Origin: Sphingobium chlorophenolicum
GTDB lineage: Bacteria; Pseudomonadota; Alphaproteobacteria; Sphingomonadales; Sphingomonadaceae
Direction of reading: 5' to 3'
DNA: 64,000 nt
Assembly: GCF_000722875.1 (NCBI RefSeq)
Contig: NZ_JFHR01000016.1
Span: 1-64,000 of the forward strand
A program made the position numbers and the translations under genes. A model generated the notes under the pieces. That model had not been told where the DNA came from and searched no databases. It saw nothing but the letters and a program-made list of their open reading frames with translations. The first letter of the stretch is position 1, and each line of letters opens with the position of its first letter. This document shows positions 38,015 to 46,555 of the stretch, piece after piece.

Positions 38015-40441
38015 ATGCGTGCAATCCACAAATCATTTTGTTCGTCTGCAGCTCTTGCATTCTCCTTACTGAGTAGTCCGGCTTGGGCTCAAGATTTGAA
38101 TGCGGCGGTAGCAGGAGCGGATGAACCCACGTCCAGACAAGCAGCCCGGGTTGGCGCGGACGACATCATCGTAACAGCCCAGCGGCGCGCGCAGTCGCTC
38201 AATGATGTCGGGATAACGATCAACGTCGCGTCCGCTGAAACGCTGCAACGTCAGGGTGTGACCAGTGTCGCCGACCTGGCGAAGGTCGTTCCAGGCTTCA
38301 GTGTTCAGACAAATGGTGACGGCACGCCGATCTATTCTTTGCGCGGCATCAACTTCAACGCCCAGAACTGGGCCAATTCGCCTACGGTCAGCATTTCCAT
38401 AGACGAAGCGCCGATCCCCTTCTCGATCATGTCGCAGGGCGCGATACTGGACCTTGAGCGGGTCGAGGTTCTAAAGGGTCCCCAGGGCACCTTATATGGC
38501 CAGAATGCCACAGGCGGCGCAATCAACCTGATCGCCGCCAAGCCTACCGATAGCCTGCAGTATGGCGGAGAGATCGGCTACGGGCGGTTTGATACGCTTC
38601 AGGTCCAGGGTTTCGTCAGCGGCCCGCTCACCGACACGTTGAAGGCGCGCGCTGCGGTCAGTGTCATCAACTCCGGTCCCTGGCAGTATAGCTGGTCCCG
38701 CCACCCCGGCGCCGATCCGACGCTCTACGGCGGCACGCTGGTCCCCTCGCCCAACTATGAACAGGATGACAAGAACGGCAGTCAGCGCAAGTTTTCGGGA
38801 CGACTGCTGCTCGACTGGGAACCGTCCGATGCACTCAAGTTTTCGCTGAACCTCAATGGCTATGTCGACAACTCTGACAATCAACAGCCGCAGCTTGTCA
38901 TATATCGTCCCGGCGTCCCTGCTTTCGTGGATCCGCGCATCATACCGCCTGCGACCGGCCCGAACCCGCTGGTGAACACCTATAGTGCAAGAGCGGCGGA
39001 ATGGAATCCCAACTTCCCCCGTGACCGCCACAATACCTTCTATCAAGCCGCACTGCGTGTGGATTATGACGTCACTCCGAATTTGCAGCTGACTTCACTC
39101 AGCACCTATTCGCGGATGGATATCGACATCAAGACGAATGGTTCAGGCTATGCGCTCGCTATCCAGGATTATCACTGGTCCGGCAACATCAAGGCATTCA
39201 GCCAGGAAATCCGCGCCTCGGGCAAAATCCCCGGCTCTGGCATCAGCTACATCATCGGCGCCAACTACGCGCATGACACATCTTACCAGGTCGACCGCTG
39301 GTACGACTATCTGAATTCGCCCCAGCAGGCAGCGGGATTCTTTGTCTATGACGCCATCAACGATCAGAAGAACGACACATATTCCGTTTTTGCTAATGTC
39401 GACTGGGACATCACCAGCGAACTGACCCTGTCGGCAGGCATACGTTACACCCACGCCAAGCACACGGCCACCAGCTGTACCTACGATGTGGACGGCGATT
39501 CCGCGGCATTCTTCACCGGAGCCATAAACTTCGCACGCTCCACCATTGGCCTGGCGCCCTTTTCGGGCATTCAGCAAGGCGGCTGCTTTACCATCGGGCC
39601 GGAATCGAACGGCTTCCTTCCCTACGCCGATCCGAATTCGTTCAAAGAAAACAACGTGCCGTGGCGCCTGAATGCGAACTATAAATTCAACCGCGACCTG
39701 TCGGTGTACGGCACCATCAGCCGCGGCTTCAAGGCGGGGGCTTATCCGTCGAAGGCTGCGGCTTCCTACCTCACACTTCGTCCTGTCACCCAGGAGGAAC
39801 TGACCGCATATGAGGCGGGCATCAAGGCGCGCCTGTTCGATGACAAGCTTTCCATCAATGCAGCCGGCTATTATTATGACTATAAGGACAAGCAGCTGAT
39901 CACCTACACCACTGATCCTCTGGTAGGATTGGTGTCCCAGAACAACAATGTTCCCAAATCATCGGTCAAGGGCTTTGACGCAGACATCACCTTCAGGCCC
40001 ATTGACGCGCTGACCCTGAAATCGGCCGTTACCTATGCAGATTCGAAAGTAGGCGATTTTCCGGACTATGACGTGTTTCTCAATCCCATCAATGTTCGAG
40101 GCAATTCGTTCAATCTTTCGCCGAAATGGACATCGGTTAGCGACGCGGAGCTTCGCCTGCCGATTTCCACCGAAGCAGATGCATTTTTGGGAGGGTCGGT
40201 CACATATAACAGTGTGACCTGGTCGGACCTGTCGCACAGCGAAGTGACAAAGATCGACCCATGGACAACCGTGGACGTGCGCCTCGGCGTGACGTTCAAG
40301 ACAGGACTTGAGCTTATGCTATGGAGCAAGAACATCACCAATAAATATTATTGGAACCTAGCCTACGCCAACGCGGAATCGGTTCTGCGCTATTCCAACA
40401 TGCCGCGAACTTTCGGCGCGACGGTGCGCTTCAAGAACTGA
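38015..40441 (+). CDS. TonB-dependent outer-membrane receptor 4
   Basis: An 808-residue TonB-dependent receptor. Signal peptide residues 1-26 (LLSSPAWAQD), plug with ADDIIVTAQRRAQSLNDVGI and DLERVEVLKGPQGTLYGQNA, then the barrel ending ATVRFKN. ATG at 38015 with GGGGTAGGAT upstream. Related to receptors 1 and 2 over the plug (GG..N.IAAKPT) and the YYYDYKDKQ barrel strand, which all three share. Followed by a strong terminator and then the second MDR gene. Confidence 0.92.
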   Translation: MRAIHKSFCSSAALAFSLLSSPAWAQDLNAAVAGADEPTSRQAARVGADDIIVTAQRRAQSLNDVGITINVASAETLQRQGVTSVADLAKVVPGFSVQTNGDGTPIYSLRGINFNAQNWANSPTVSISIDEAPIPFSIMSQGAILDLERVEVLKGPQGTLYGQNATGGAINLIAAKPTDSLQYGGEIGYGRFDTLQVQGFVSGPLTDTLKARAAVSVINSGPWQYSWSRHPGADPTLYGGTLVPSPNYEQDDKNGSQRKFSGRLLLDWEPSDALKFSLNLNGYVDNSDNQQPQLVIYRPGVPAFVDPRIIPPATGPNPLVNTYSARAAEWNPNFPRDRHNTFYQAALRVDYDVTPNLQLTSLSTYSRMDIDIKTNGSGYALAIQDYHWSGNIKAFSQEIRASGKIPGSGISYIIGANYAHDTSYQVDRWYDYLNSPQQAAGFFVYDAINDQKNDTYSVFANVDWDITSELTLSAGIRYTHAKHTATSCTYDVDGDSAAFFTGAINFARSTIGLAPFSGIQQGGCFTIGPESNGFLPYADPNSFKENNVPWRLNANYKFNRDLSVYGTISRGFKAGAYPSKAAASYLTLRPVTQEELTAYEAGIKARLFDDKLSINAAGYYYDYKDKQLITYTTDPLVGLVSQNNNVPKSSVKGFDADITFRPIDALTLKSAVTYADSKVGDFPDYDVFLNPINVRGNSFNLSPKWTSVSDAELRLPISTEADAFLGGSVTYNSVTWSDLSHSEVTKIDPWTTVDVRLGVTFKTGLELMLWSKNITNKYYWNLAYANAESVLRYSNMPRTFGATVRFKN

Positions 40442-40461
40442 TTGGAAAGAACGCTCCCTGG

Positions 40462-40492
40462 GACCGGATCATCACCCGATGATCCGGTCTTT
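40462..40492 (+). terminator. Rho-independent terminator after receptor 4
   Basis: GACCGGATCATC, loop ACCC, GATGATCCGGTC: a perfect 12-pair stem at 40462-40489, followed by TTT, 21 bases after the receptor stop codon. Confidence 0.8.
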
Positions 40493-40694
40493 CGTCACGA
40501 TATATCCTCGTCTGATCGCGTTTCGGACAGTTCTCGCCCGTCGCTCATTCCGCCAAGACCTGCGACGAAAGGCGACACCGGATGCAACGAAAAAAGCATC
40601 TTTACATAATCGTCAGATAAGATACTCGATCGACAACAAATTTGGCGCGTGGCGACGACCGGCGGCATTCTGCGATCAGCAATGGAGTCATGAG

Positions 40695-41819
40695 ATGATA
40701 TATGGGCGGCAAATGCGTTCGACCATCGCCGAAGATGGTGGCCTTACGGTAACGCTTCACGATACCGCAATTGATGAGCCTGCGAACGACGAGATCATCG
40801 TCCGTATCGAGGCCACCCCCATCAATCCGAGCGACCTTAGCGCCATGATAGGGCCGGCCGACCTCTCCACTTTGAATCTCACCGTGGAGGAGGGGCGGCC
40901 ACAGCTTTCGGCCAAGGTTCCGGCCGCCCCGCTGAAGGGCCTGCGCGGTCGCCTGGGCCTGCCATTGCCGGTCGGCAACGAAGGGGCTGGAACGGTCGTC
41001 GCCACAGGCCCGGAGGCAACGGCGCTGCTGGGCAAGCGCGTCGGCATGATGGGCGGGGGCATGTATGCCGACTACCGCAAGATCCGCGCCCCGGAAGTGC
41101 TGGAGATCCCGGATCACGCCAGCACCGCCGATGGCGCTTCCATGTTCATAAATCCGTTAACCGCACTTGGCCTGATCGAAACCGCCAAAGCCGAAGGTCA
41201 CCGGGCCATCGTGCAAACTGCCGCGGCGTCCAATCTTGGCCAGATGATGCAGAAAATCTGTCATAGCGACGGGATCGCCCTGATCAATATCGTGCGATCG
41301 AAGGAGCAAGAAAGTCTGCTTCGGGATATCGGCGCCGAATATGTTCTCAACAGCTCGGACCCTGATTTCATAGATCAGCTCACTGACCTTCTTGACGCGA
41401 CCAGTGCAACCGCTGTCTTCGACGCGATCGGCGGCGGCACGCAGGGCAGCGATATCTTGCAGGCGATGGAGCAAGCGGCGGTGCGACACATGCCGGCCTA
41501 TAACCGATACGGGTCAGATGTGTTCAGGCATCTGTTTCTCACAGGCGTGCTGGACACCGCCCCTGTTACCCTGCGACGAATGGACCTGGGAAATGACTGG
41601 AGCGTGACCTCATGGCTGCTGTTCCACTTCCTTCGGAAAGCCGGCCCGGAAACGGAGAGACGCCTGCGGCAGCGGGTCGTGGATGAATTGACCACCACCT
41701 TCGCGAGCCATTATTCGCGCACCGTCGGCCTTGCCGACGCGCTGGAGCCTGAACTCATACAAGCAGTTCAACGAAAGTCCACGGGCGAGAAAGTGCTCAT
41801 CGACCCCACCGCCGGCTAA
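40695..41819 (+). CDS. MDR oxidoreductase without catalytic zinc, copy 2
   Basis: A 374-residue medium-chain reductase: IIVRIEATPINPSDLSAM, LPLPVGNEGAGTVV, GGGMYADYRKI and QTAAASNLGQMMQKICHSDGIALINIVRS. It is the paralogue of 12216-13346 in this window, with conserved order and spacing of all motifs. NAD(P)H-dependent reduction of an enone, quinone or enoyl-CoA is likely. Start at 40695 after TGGAGT. It stands alone after a terminator and before a repeat element, unlike copy 1, which sits in an operon with a thiolase. Confidence 0.84.
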   Translation: MIYGRQMRSTIAEDGGLTVTLHDTAIDEPANDEIIVRIEATPINPSDLSAMIGPADLSTLNLTVEEGRPQLSAKVPAAPLKGLRGRLGLPLPVGNEGAGTVVATGPEATALLGKRVGMMGGGMYADYRKIRAPEVLEIPDHASTADGASMFINPLTALGLIETAKAEGHRAIVQTAAASNLGQMMQKICHSDGIALINIVRSKEQESLLRDIGAEYVLNSSDPDFIDQLTDLLDATSATAVFDAIGGGTQGSDILQAMEQAAVRHMPAYNRYGSDVFRHLFLTGVLDTAPVTLRRMDLGNDWSVTSWLLFHFLRKAGPETERRLRQRVVDELTTTFASHYSRTVGLADALEPELIQAVQRKSTGEKVLIDPTAG

Positions 41820-41959
41820 GGGAGCCCGCAATGCTCTCTGGATGCGGGAATATGGCCTTCGTCCTGCACGTTCTCCTAACAGCGGCTCATCCGGTTTCGG
41901 TCGCGCCGCGGCCGAACCTCCCGCAAGGCCGCGTTCCCGCCCCCCTTGACGACGACTTA

Positions 41960-42060
41960 GAGTATCATGCGCAAAAGTAGGAACCGGTTTTGCGCTGAAA
42001 ACGATGCAAAAACAAAAATCTAGAGCACGCTGCGTCCGATTTGGCGCAGCGTGCTCTGGG
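41960..42060. repeat. RIME-like palindromic intergenic repeat
   Basis: Two hairpins in tandem: GCGCAAAA (41969-41976) with TTTTGCGC (41988-41995), enclosing GTAGGAACCGG, then AGAGCACGCTGCG (42022-42034) with its perfect complement (42045-42057). The core 'gcgcaaaagt-ggaaccggttttgcg' closely resembles the RIME/palindromic intergenic repeats that are scattered in rhizobial and other alphaproteobacterial genomes (from memory of that family). Confidence 0.6.
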
Positions 42061-42375
42061 CGGCGAGCAAATGGGTTTGGGGGGTCGCCGAAACCCCGAT
42101 GGAATACATATCCGCCTTCAAAAGTGGAGACCCCTGCGATGACCGAGCGGGAGATTGCGCAGCCGATCATCACCTTCGCGACGGACGACGGGCGCCCAAT
42201 TACGCTACCCCTCGCTATAGCAGGCCAGATATTACCCCTGGACCCGCCGGCAGGCTGGCGCGGAGACATAGCTGGCCTGGGTCAAAGGGGGGGATCGACA
42301 CCTTGTCGGCCCGGCGACGCCGTGCGCCCAGACTTCATGCCGACGAATTATTCCAATGAGACGCCGTCGCGCTGG

Positions 42376-42418
42376 AAAGGCTCGGCCTGGGCAATGAAAA
42401 TGCCAGGCCAAGCCTTTT
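42376..42418. terminator. Strong bidirectional terminator
   Basis: AAAGGCT-C-GGCCTGG (42376-42390) pairs with CCAGGCC-A-AGCCTTT (42103 bases later side: 42403-42417), loop of about 12 bases, T run on the plus strand. Lies just past the 3' end of the minus-strand aldehyde dehydrogenase gene. Confidence 0.75.
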
Positions 42419-42470
42419 CGCTATCTACTGATCATCAAGGCCCCGGCCAAAGCAACTGCTCCCGCCGACT

Positions 42471-43952
42471 TCAGGCCCCCGGCGAAGGCGCATCGACCGT
42501 TGCGTAGATCTTGAGCTCCTGAAATTCCTGAATAGCCTGCGGACCACATAGCGCCCCGATGCCGCTCTGCTTGTAGCCGCTCTGCTCGAAATGCTCCGAC
42601 AGCACGGCCCAGCAGTTGATCCAGATATGACCCGCTTCCACGCCCTTGCCGACACGCCGCGCCCGCGAAGCGTCGGCAGTATAGATCGACGCCGCCAGGC
42701 CAAACTCGGTCGCATTGGCGCGATGGATCGCGTCCGCCTCGTCATCGAACAGCTCGAAGGTCTGGACCGGGCCGAAAAGCTCGTTCTGAACCACATAGGT
42801 GTCAAGATCCTGGACCTCGATGAGCGCCGGCCTGAAAAACGCGCCGCTGGCCAGTGGACCCTCTGTGACCGGTCCGCCGCGAACGAGTATCTTCGCATAG
42901 CCTTCTGCTGCGGCGACCTGTTCGTCGAGGCGACGGACACTGTCCTTGTCGACCAGTGGCCCCAGCTGCGCGTCTGGGTCATCGCTGTGGCCCAGGCGGA
43001 TATTCTGATATGCCTCGATCAGCGCGGCCCGCAGCCTATCGGCAATGCCGCGCTGGACGAGGATGCGCGAACCGGTGCAGCAATATTGCCCGTTCATCAA
43101 AACGCACGCCATGATTATCTGCGGGACGACAAGGTTAAGGTCCGCATCGTCAAAGACGATCAGGGGCGTCTTTCCGCCCAGTTCCAGGTTGATACGCTTC
43201 AACGTCCGGCTTCCGTTCGCGCCAATGAGACGACCGATCTTCGTGCTACCTGTATAGCTGATCGCATTCACCTCCGGAGATTCCACGAGCAGGGATGCGC
43301 CGATGCTGCCGGTTTCCGTGATGATGTTCAGCACGCCCGGCGGAAGCAGCTTCGTTTCCGCCATTGCCTTGCTGAACAAGGCGTTGGTCAATGCGGTCTG
43401 GTGGGGGAGCTTCAACACCACCGTGCAGCCGGCCGCAAGCGCAGGACCGATTGCGCGAACCGACAATATGACCGGCGAATTCCAGGGTGAGATAACCCCT
43501 ACGACTCCCATCGGCTCGCGAGCCGAATGGAAATGCACGCCAGGAGACACTTCCAACGCACGGCCATCCGTCTGCAGTAGCGCGCTGGCGGCGGCATAAC
43601 GCAGCCATTCGATGGACAGCCGGACCTCCCACTGCGTCTGCATGTGCAACTTGCCGCCTTCGCGGGCGAGCATCAGGGCCAGCTCGGGCGCGATCCCCTG
43701 GAGGCGGTCCGCCATTTCGAGAAGCGCGCGCGATCGCAGCGATCGGTCCTTCGCCCAGTCGGTGGCGCTGAAGGCCTCGCGCGCCGCATTGATCGAACGC
43801 TGCGATTCCTCTGCGCTAGCGTCCACATAGTGGCCCAGCACCTCGCCAGTCGACGGGCTGATGGACTCCAGGACGGCTCCATCCGCGCTCCATTCACCGT
43901 TGATCCAGTTCTGCGCGGGCCTGTCCAAGACCGTAACGTCCAAATCGCTCAT
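42471..43952 (-). CDS. Aldehyde dehydrogenase
   Basis: A 493-residue NAD(P)-dependent aldehyde dehydrogenase of the betaine/vanillin/phenylacetaldehyde type. GVISPWNSPVILSVRAI, catalytic Glu in INLELGGKTPLIVFDDAD, catalytic Cys in MNGQYCCTGSRILV (two adjacent Cys), and C-terminal KQSGIGALCGPQAIQEF. Start at 43952 with GAAGGAAG upstream. Transcribed alone, from a long leader region that contains a promoter at 44349-44378. A TetR gene on the same strand starts about 900 bases behind it. Confidence 0.9.
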   Translation of the reverse strand: MSDLDVTVLDRPAQNWINGEWSADGAVLESISPSTGEVLGHYVDASAEESQRSINAAREAFSATDWAKDRSLRSRALLEMADRLQGIAPELALMLAREGGKLHMQTQWEVRLSIEWLRYAAASALLQTDGRALEVSPGVHFHSAREPMGVVGVISPWNSPVILSVRAIGPALAAGCTVVLKLPHQTALTNALFSKAMAETKLLPPGVLNIITETGSIGASLLVESPEVNAISYTGSTKIGRLIGANGSRTLKRINLELGGKTPLIVFDDADLNLVVPQIIMACVLMNGQYCCTGSRILVQRGIADRLRAALIEAYQNIRLGHSDDPDAQLGPLVDKDSVRRLDEQVAAAEGYAKILVRGGPVTEGPLASGAFFRPALIEVQDLDTYVVQNELFGPVQTFELFDDEADAIHRANATEFGLAASIYTADASRARRVGKGVEAGHIWINCWAVLSEHFEQSGYKQSGIGALCGPQAIQEFQELKIYATVDAPSPGA

Positions 43953-44012
43953 CTGACTTCCTTCTTCATCGGTTATGACCGATTGCGCCTGCGTGACGCA
44001 TTCATCGGCTAT

Positions 44013-44147
44013 TTACGCATTTTCTGGGGACGGCGCCCTTTGCAGCTGCGCATCGCGCGGTTCGCCGGAGGAGAGATGTTCCACGGCATCGGCCATCTTC
44101 CTTGGAGTGGGGCCATCCCAACCGAGCGACCGCATCGAGATATGCAT
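44013..44147 (-). pseudogene. Short coding fragment, possible remnant
   Basis: A 44-residue open frame containing RSLGWDGPTPRKMADAVEHL then SSGEPRDAQLQRAP; its composition looks like the natural C-terminus of a protein. No good RBS. The strong RBS and ATG at 44289 lie in another frame, so this may be the tail of a small gene broken by a frameshift around 44150-44290. Family not recognised. Confidence 0.25.
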
Positions 44148-44338
44148 ATGAATTACCAGCAAGCATAAGGCTGCCCCTCAGGACAGATCGCCCTGCGCGG
44201 ATTGCGCGCCCTTGCGACACTTGTCGCCGGCGCCTAGTCGCCTCCAACAAACCGACCAGGCGACCCTCGCGCCTTACTCGACCAACCATTCCGCTCTCCC
44301 TCCGGACCGCCGCGCCAAGCGGGCACCGGTAATTTTTG

Positions 44339-44378
44339 CTGATATACAGTTATGGCGAATAAACGACACAAATGTCAA
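44339..44378 (-). promoter_or_regulatory. Promoter and candidate operator upstream of aldehyde dehydrogenase
   Basis: Minus strand: TTGACA (44373-44378) and CATAAC (44349-44354), spacer 18. Directly downstream is CTGTATATCAG (44339-44349). The word TGATATACAG also occurs in front of the HyuA gene at 46116-46125, as one arm of a palindrome. Confidence 0.4.
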
Positions 44379-44857
44379 TATGTAGTCCGACATGGGTGTC
44401 TGAACAGGCCGAACCGCCTCGCCCATCGCGCGCGATACTACCGAGTGGGCCCAGGAAAGTCGTCGGCCGTTCAGAACGGCGCGGCTGCGCAGCGAATCGA
44501 ACGGTAATCGTCCAGCTTCATGGGATCCTGTCATCCGCGCGCGCAGCGACTATCGCTGGGGCGTTTTCCGCTGGCGCAAGCAATAAGGCTTCCGTCCCAC
44601 GACAGATTTGCCTGCCGAATTCACATATGGGACGAAGCAGCATGCTACATCATCCCACTTCGCAGCGACGAACCTGCAAGCATCTGTCATCGTCGCGCAT
44701 TTTGATCACTAACTTGCAAGCGACCCGTTTGGAATCAGCCTTTTCACCTAGCTGACTTCACGAACCGCAATTCTACTGTACGTTCCAATTCAGAGATCAT
44801 TGAATATTTTCACCCCTGCTCCATGTCGGAAATGACAAGCGCTTATAAAGCTTGAAC

Positions 44858-45622
44858 TCAGCCCTTGATGACATGCTCCAGATGAGCGACATCTTCTTTC
44901 AAGATACGCAGAATGTCCTCGACCCTGTCGCTGCGGGAGCGATGGGCGTCAGGCCGTAACAACGAGCGCACCGCCATGTCTGCGATCGTATCGGCGACCT
45001 CCTCCATTGGAATGCGCCCATTTGGATTGAACCACCATGCAGCCCAGTTGCGCATCCCGATAATGGTGAGTGCGGCGACGTGCGGGTCGACTGTACGAAA
45101 CTTGCCGATTGCGATCCCGCGCTGAATTATGTGCGTGAAATTTTCCAGGATCGCTTTTTTCGACACATTGTGCCGTTCCTTCAGCTCTGCCGGCATGTCG
45201 GCCTCGGACCGATCGAGTACCCGGAACATTACCGGATTTTCGAGCACCCATTTGGTAGCCGACCGCATCACGAGCCGAAGCGCATCCTCAGGATCGCGGT
45301 CCACCTGTTCGGCAATCTCAGCCGATTGGCCGACGCTTGAAAGCGTGACCTCTTCGATCAGCGCTTCAAGTATCTTCTCCTTGTTCGGAAAGTGGTAATA
45401 TACGCCGGGACGCGTTATCCCCAGCACATCGGCCAGATCCCGCAGATTGGTCCCCGCAAACCCATGTTTGGCGAAGAGGTGGGCTGCTGCGTTAAGCATC
45501 TCCTTGCGTACCTGGGCGCCGCGCTTGCGACTTGTTTTGCCCGTATCTTTTTCCGCCGGGCGCGCCTTTTTCACGGCCTGCTCGCCTTGGCCTTCACCGA
45601 CCGCGCCTTTCTTTCTCGGCAT
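44858..45622 (-). CDS. TetR-family transcriptional regulator
   Basis: A 254-residue TetR regulator with an unusually long, Lys/Arg-rich N-terminal extension of about 38 residues (MPRKKGAVGEGQGEQAVKKA...) before the helix-turn-helix TNLRDLADVLGITRPGVYYHFPNKEKILEAL. The C-terminal part resembles the TetR_C group that regulates acyl-CoA or fatty-acid genes (KstR2/FadR-like size). ATG at 45622 with GGAGCAGGGG upstream. It sits between the aldehyde dehydrogenase and HyuA/HyuB genes and probably controls one or both; candidate operators are at 44339, 45880 and 46103. Confidence 0.88.
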   Translation of the reverse strand: MPRKKGAVGEGQGEQAVKKARPAEKDTGKTSRKRGAQVRKEMLNAAAHLFAKHGFAGTNLRDLADVLGITRPGVYYHFPNKEKILEALIEEVTLSSVGQSAEIAEQVDRDPEDALRLVMRSATKWVLENPVMFRVLDRSEADMPAELKERHNVSKKAILENFTHIIQRGIAIGKFRTVDPHVAALTIIGMRNWAAWWFNPNGRIPMEEVADTIADMAVRSLLRPDAHRSRSDRVEDILRILKEDVAHLEHVIKG

Positions 45623-45879
45623 CCCCTGCTCCGTCGCATCGTATCCAGTTAGTCTCGATATGCGTTTTTGCGGAAATTTCTAGCCAGGTTCAACACTTTC
45701 AGACTGTATCGCAGCGGTTCGGTCATAAGGCGAGAACATCATGGCGAAAAAGACTCGTTTTGACGCCCTTCCACGTCAACCAGTGCTCCTCCATTCCGAA
45801 GGCCCGCTCAGCGCCGTGGGGAGGCAGGATGCTCGCTCAGCTTGGAGGCGATTGACAACTGAAAAAATCGTCATACATT

Positions 45880-45902
45880 TGACTCATCAGTAAGTCATTA
45901 TA
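45880..45902 (-). promoter_or_regulatory. TetR promoter with adjoining inverted repeat
   Basis: A perfect -10 hexamer TATAAT lies on the minus strand at 45897-45902, directly followed by TGACTtactgatgAGTCA (45880-45897), an inverted repeat with 5-base arms. The position over the transcription start suits autorepression by the TetR protein. No good -35 box is visible. Confidence 0.45.
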
Positions 45903-46102
45903 CCCCGCTGCCAAGTTCGATCGGCTGGGACTGTTGTTTCTTGCAAAAAGCGATCGGTCTTCGAGTGCCAGGCGACCGCCTACAAACTTGAGCCGCTCAA
46001 TAAATATCATGGGAGAATGTAGCGATGAAAAGGCGCTTCAGGCTTGCACCGCTCTTTAGGGCGCTTGCTCCGTAAGCATCTGCCGCGGCGGTAAACGACC
46101 TA

Positions 46103-46122
46103 TATATCAGTGAATTGATATA
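46103..46122. promoter_or_regulatory. Palindrome upstream of HyuA
   Basis: TATATCA-GTGAAT-TGATATA, perfect 7-base arms. The right half extends to TGATATACAG, shared with the aldehyde dehydrogenase promoter. Candidate operator. Confidence 0.4.
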
Positions 46123-46555
46123 CAGGACATCTGGTCACCAGCGAATATGGGCGGCTTCCGCATCAAATGCGCCCTAAGCCAGGATGTCCCGTCAGATAGC
46201 GGATGATCGGCTTAAATTGTGGGCGCCAGGCTGATCCACATGCCCGGCCTGATCATTACGCCGCCGCAAGCACCCTGCCGACTGGACACGCTTCGGCTGC
46301 TGCCGGCGTCGGCGCCCTAGACAGACCAGCCGGAACGAGTCGTCCTATTCAGTTCAAAAGTCCGAAATGCACGCTGGGGTGCTTGGACCCCGCGACTGTG
46401 TTTCGCCTCCAGATATGGGAAGCATCCAGCTGCTCGGCGGTTCGAAATTCTCCGAATATGCGACGGCCAATGGATGAAGGAATGAGACCGACCCCAAATA
46501 AGATCGGCGTCGGGCTGGCATTCCATTCTGCACAACGAGAGAAAGTGAGGAAGAG

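Larger units (their letters stand above)
41820..42470. other. Intergenic region with repeat element and terminator
   Basis: Holds the RIME-like repeat at 41960-42060 and the terminator at 42376-42418. A short open frame from ATG 42139 has a possible RBS and begins MTEREIAQPIITFATDDG, but its later part runs through the terminator and lacks a family signal; at most a gene remnant. Confidence 0.45.
43953..44857. other. Long leader/intergenic region upstream of aldehyde dehydrogenase
   Basis: About 900 bases with no certain gene. It contains the promoter and CTGATATACAG site described separately and a short candidate coding fragment at 44013-44147. A minus-strand ATG at 44289 has an excellent RBS (GGAGGGAGAG), but the frame that follows is Arg-rich and unlike a protein; a frameshift downstream would connect it to the fragment at 44147, suggesting a decayed small gene. 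The part 44380-44857 shows nothing recognisable. Confidence 0.4.
45623..46555. other. Divergent control region, TetR / HyuA
   Basis: About 930 bases. No convincing gene; a 50-codon frame from ATG 45741 has no family signal. Holds a promoter-operator at 45880-45902 and a second palindrome at 46103-46122. The segment 46200-46555 has nothing recognisable except the RBS (GAGAAAGTGAGGAAGAG) of the next gene. Confidence 0.5.

Noticed and set aside
42139..42507. Open frame with possible RBS starting MTEREIAQPIITFATDDG
   Set aside because: Continues through a strong terminator and into the aldehyde dehydrogenase gene on the opposite strand; no family signal.
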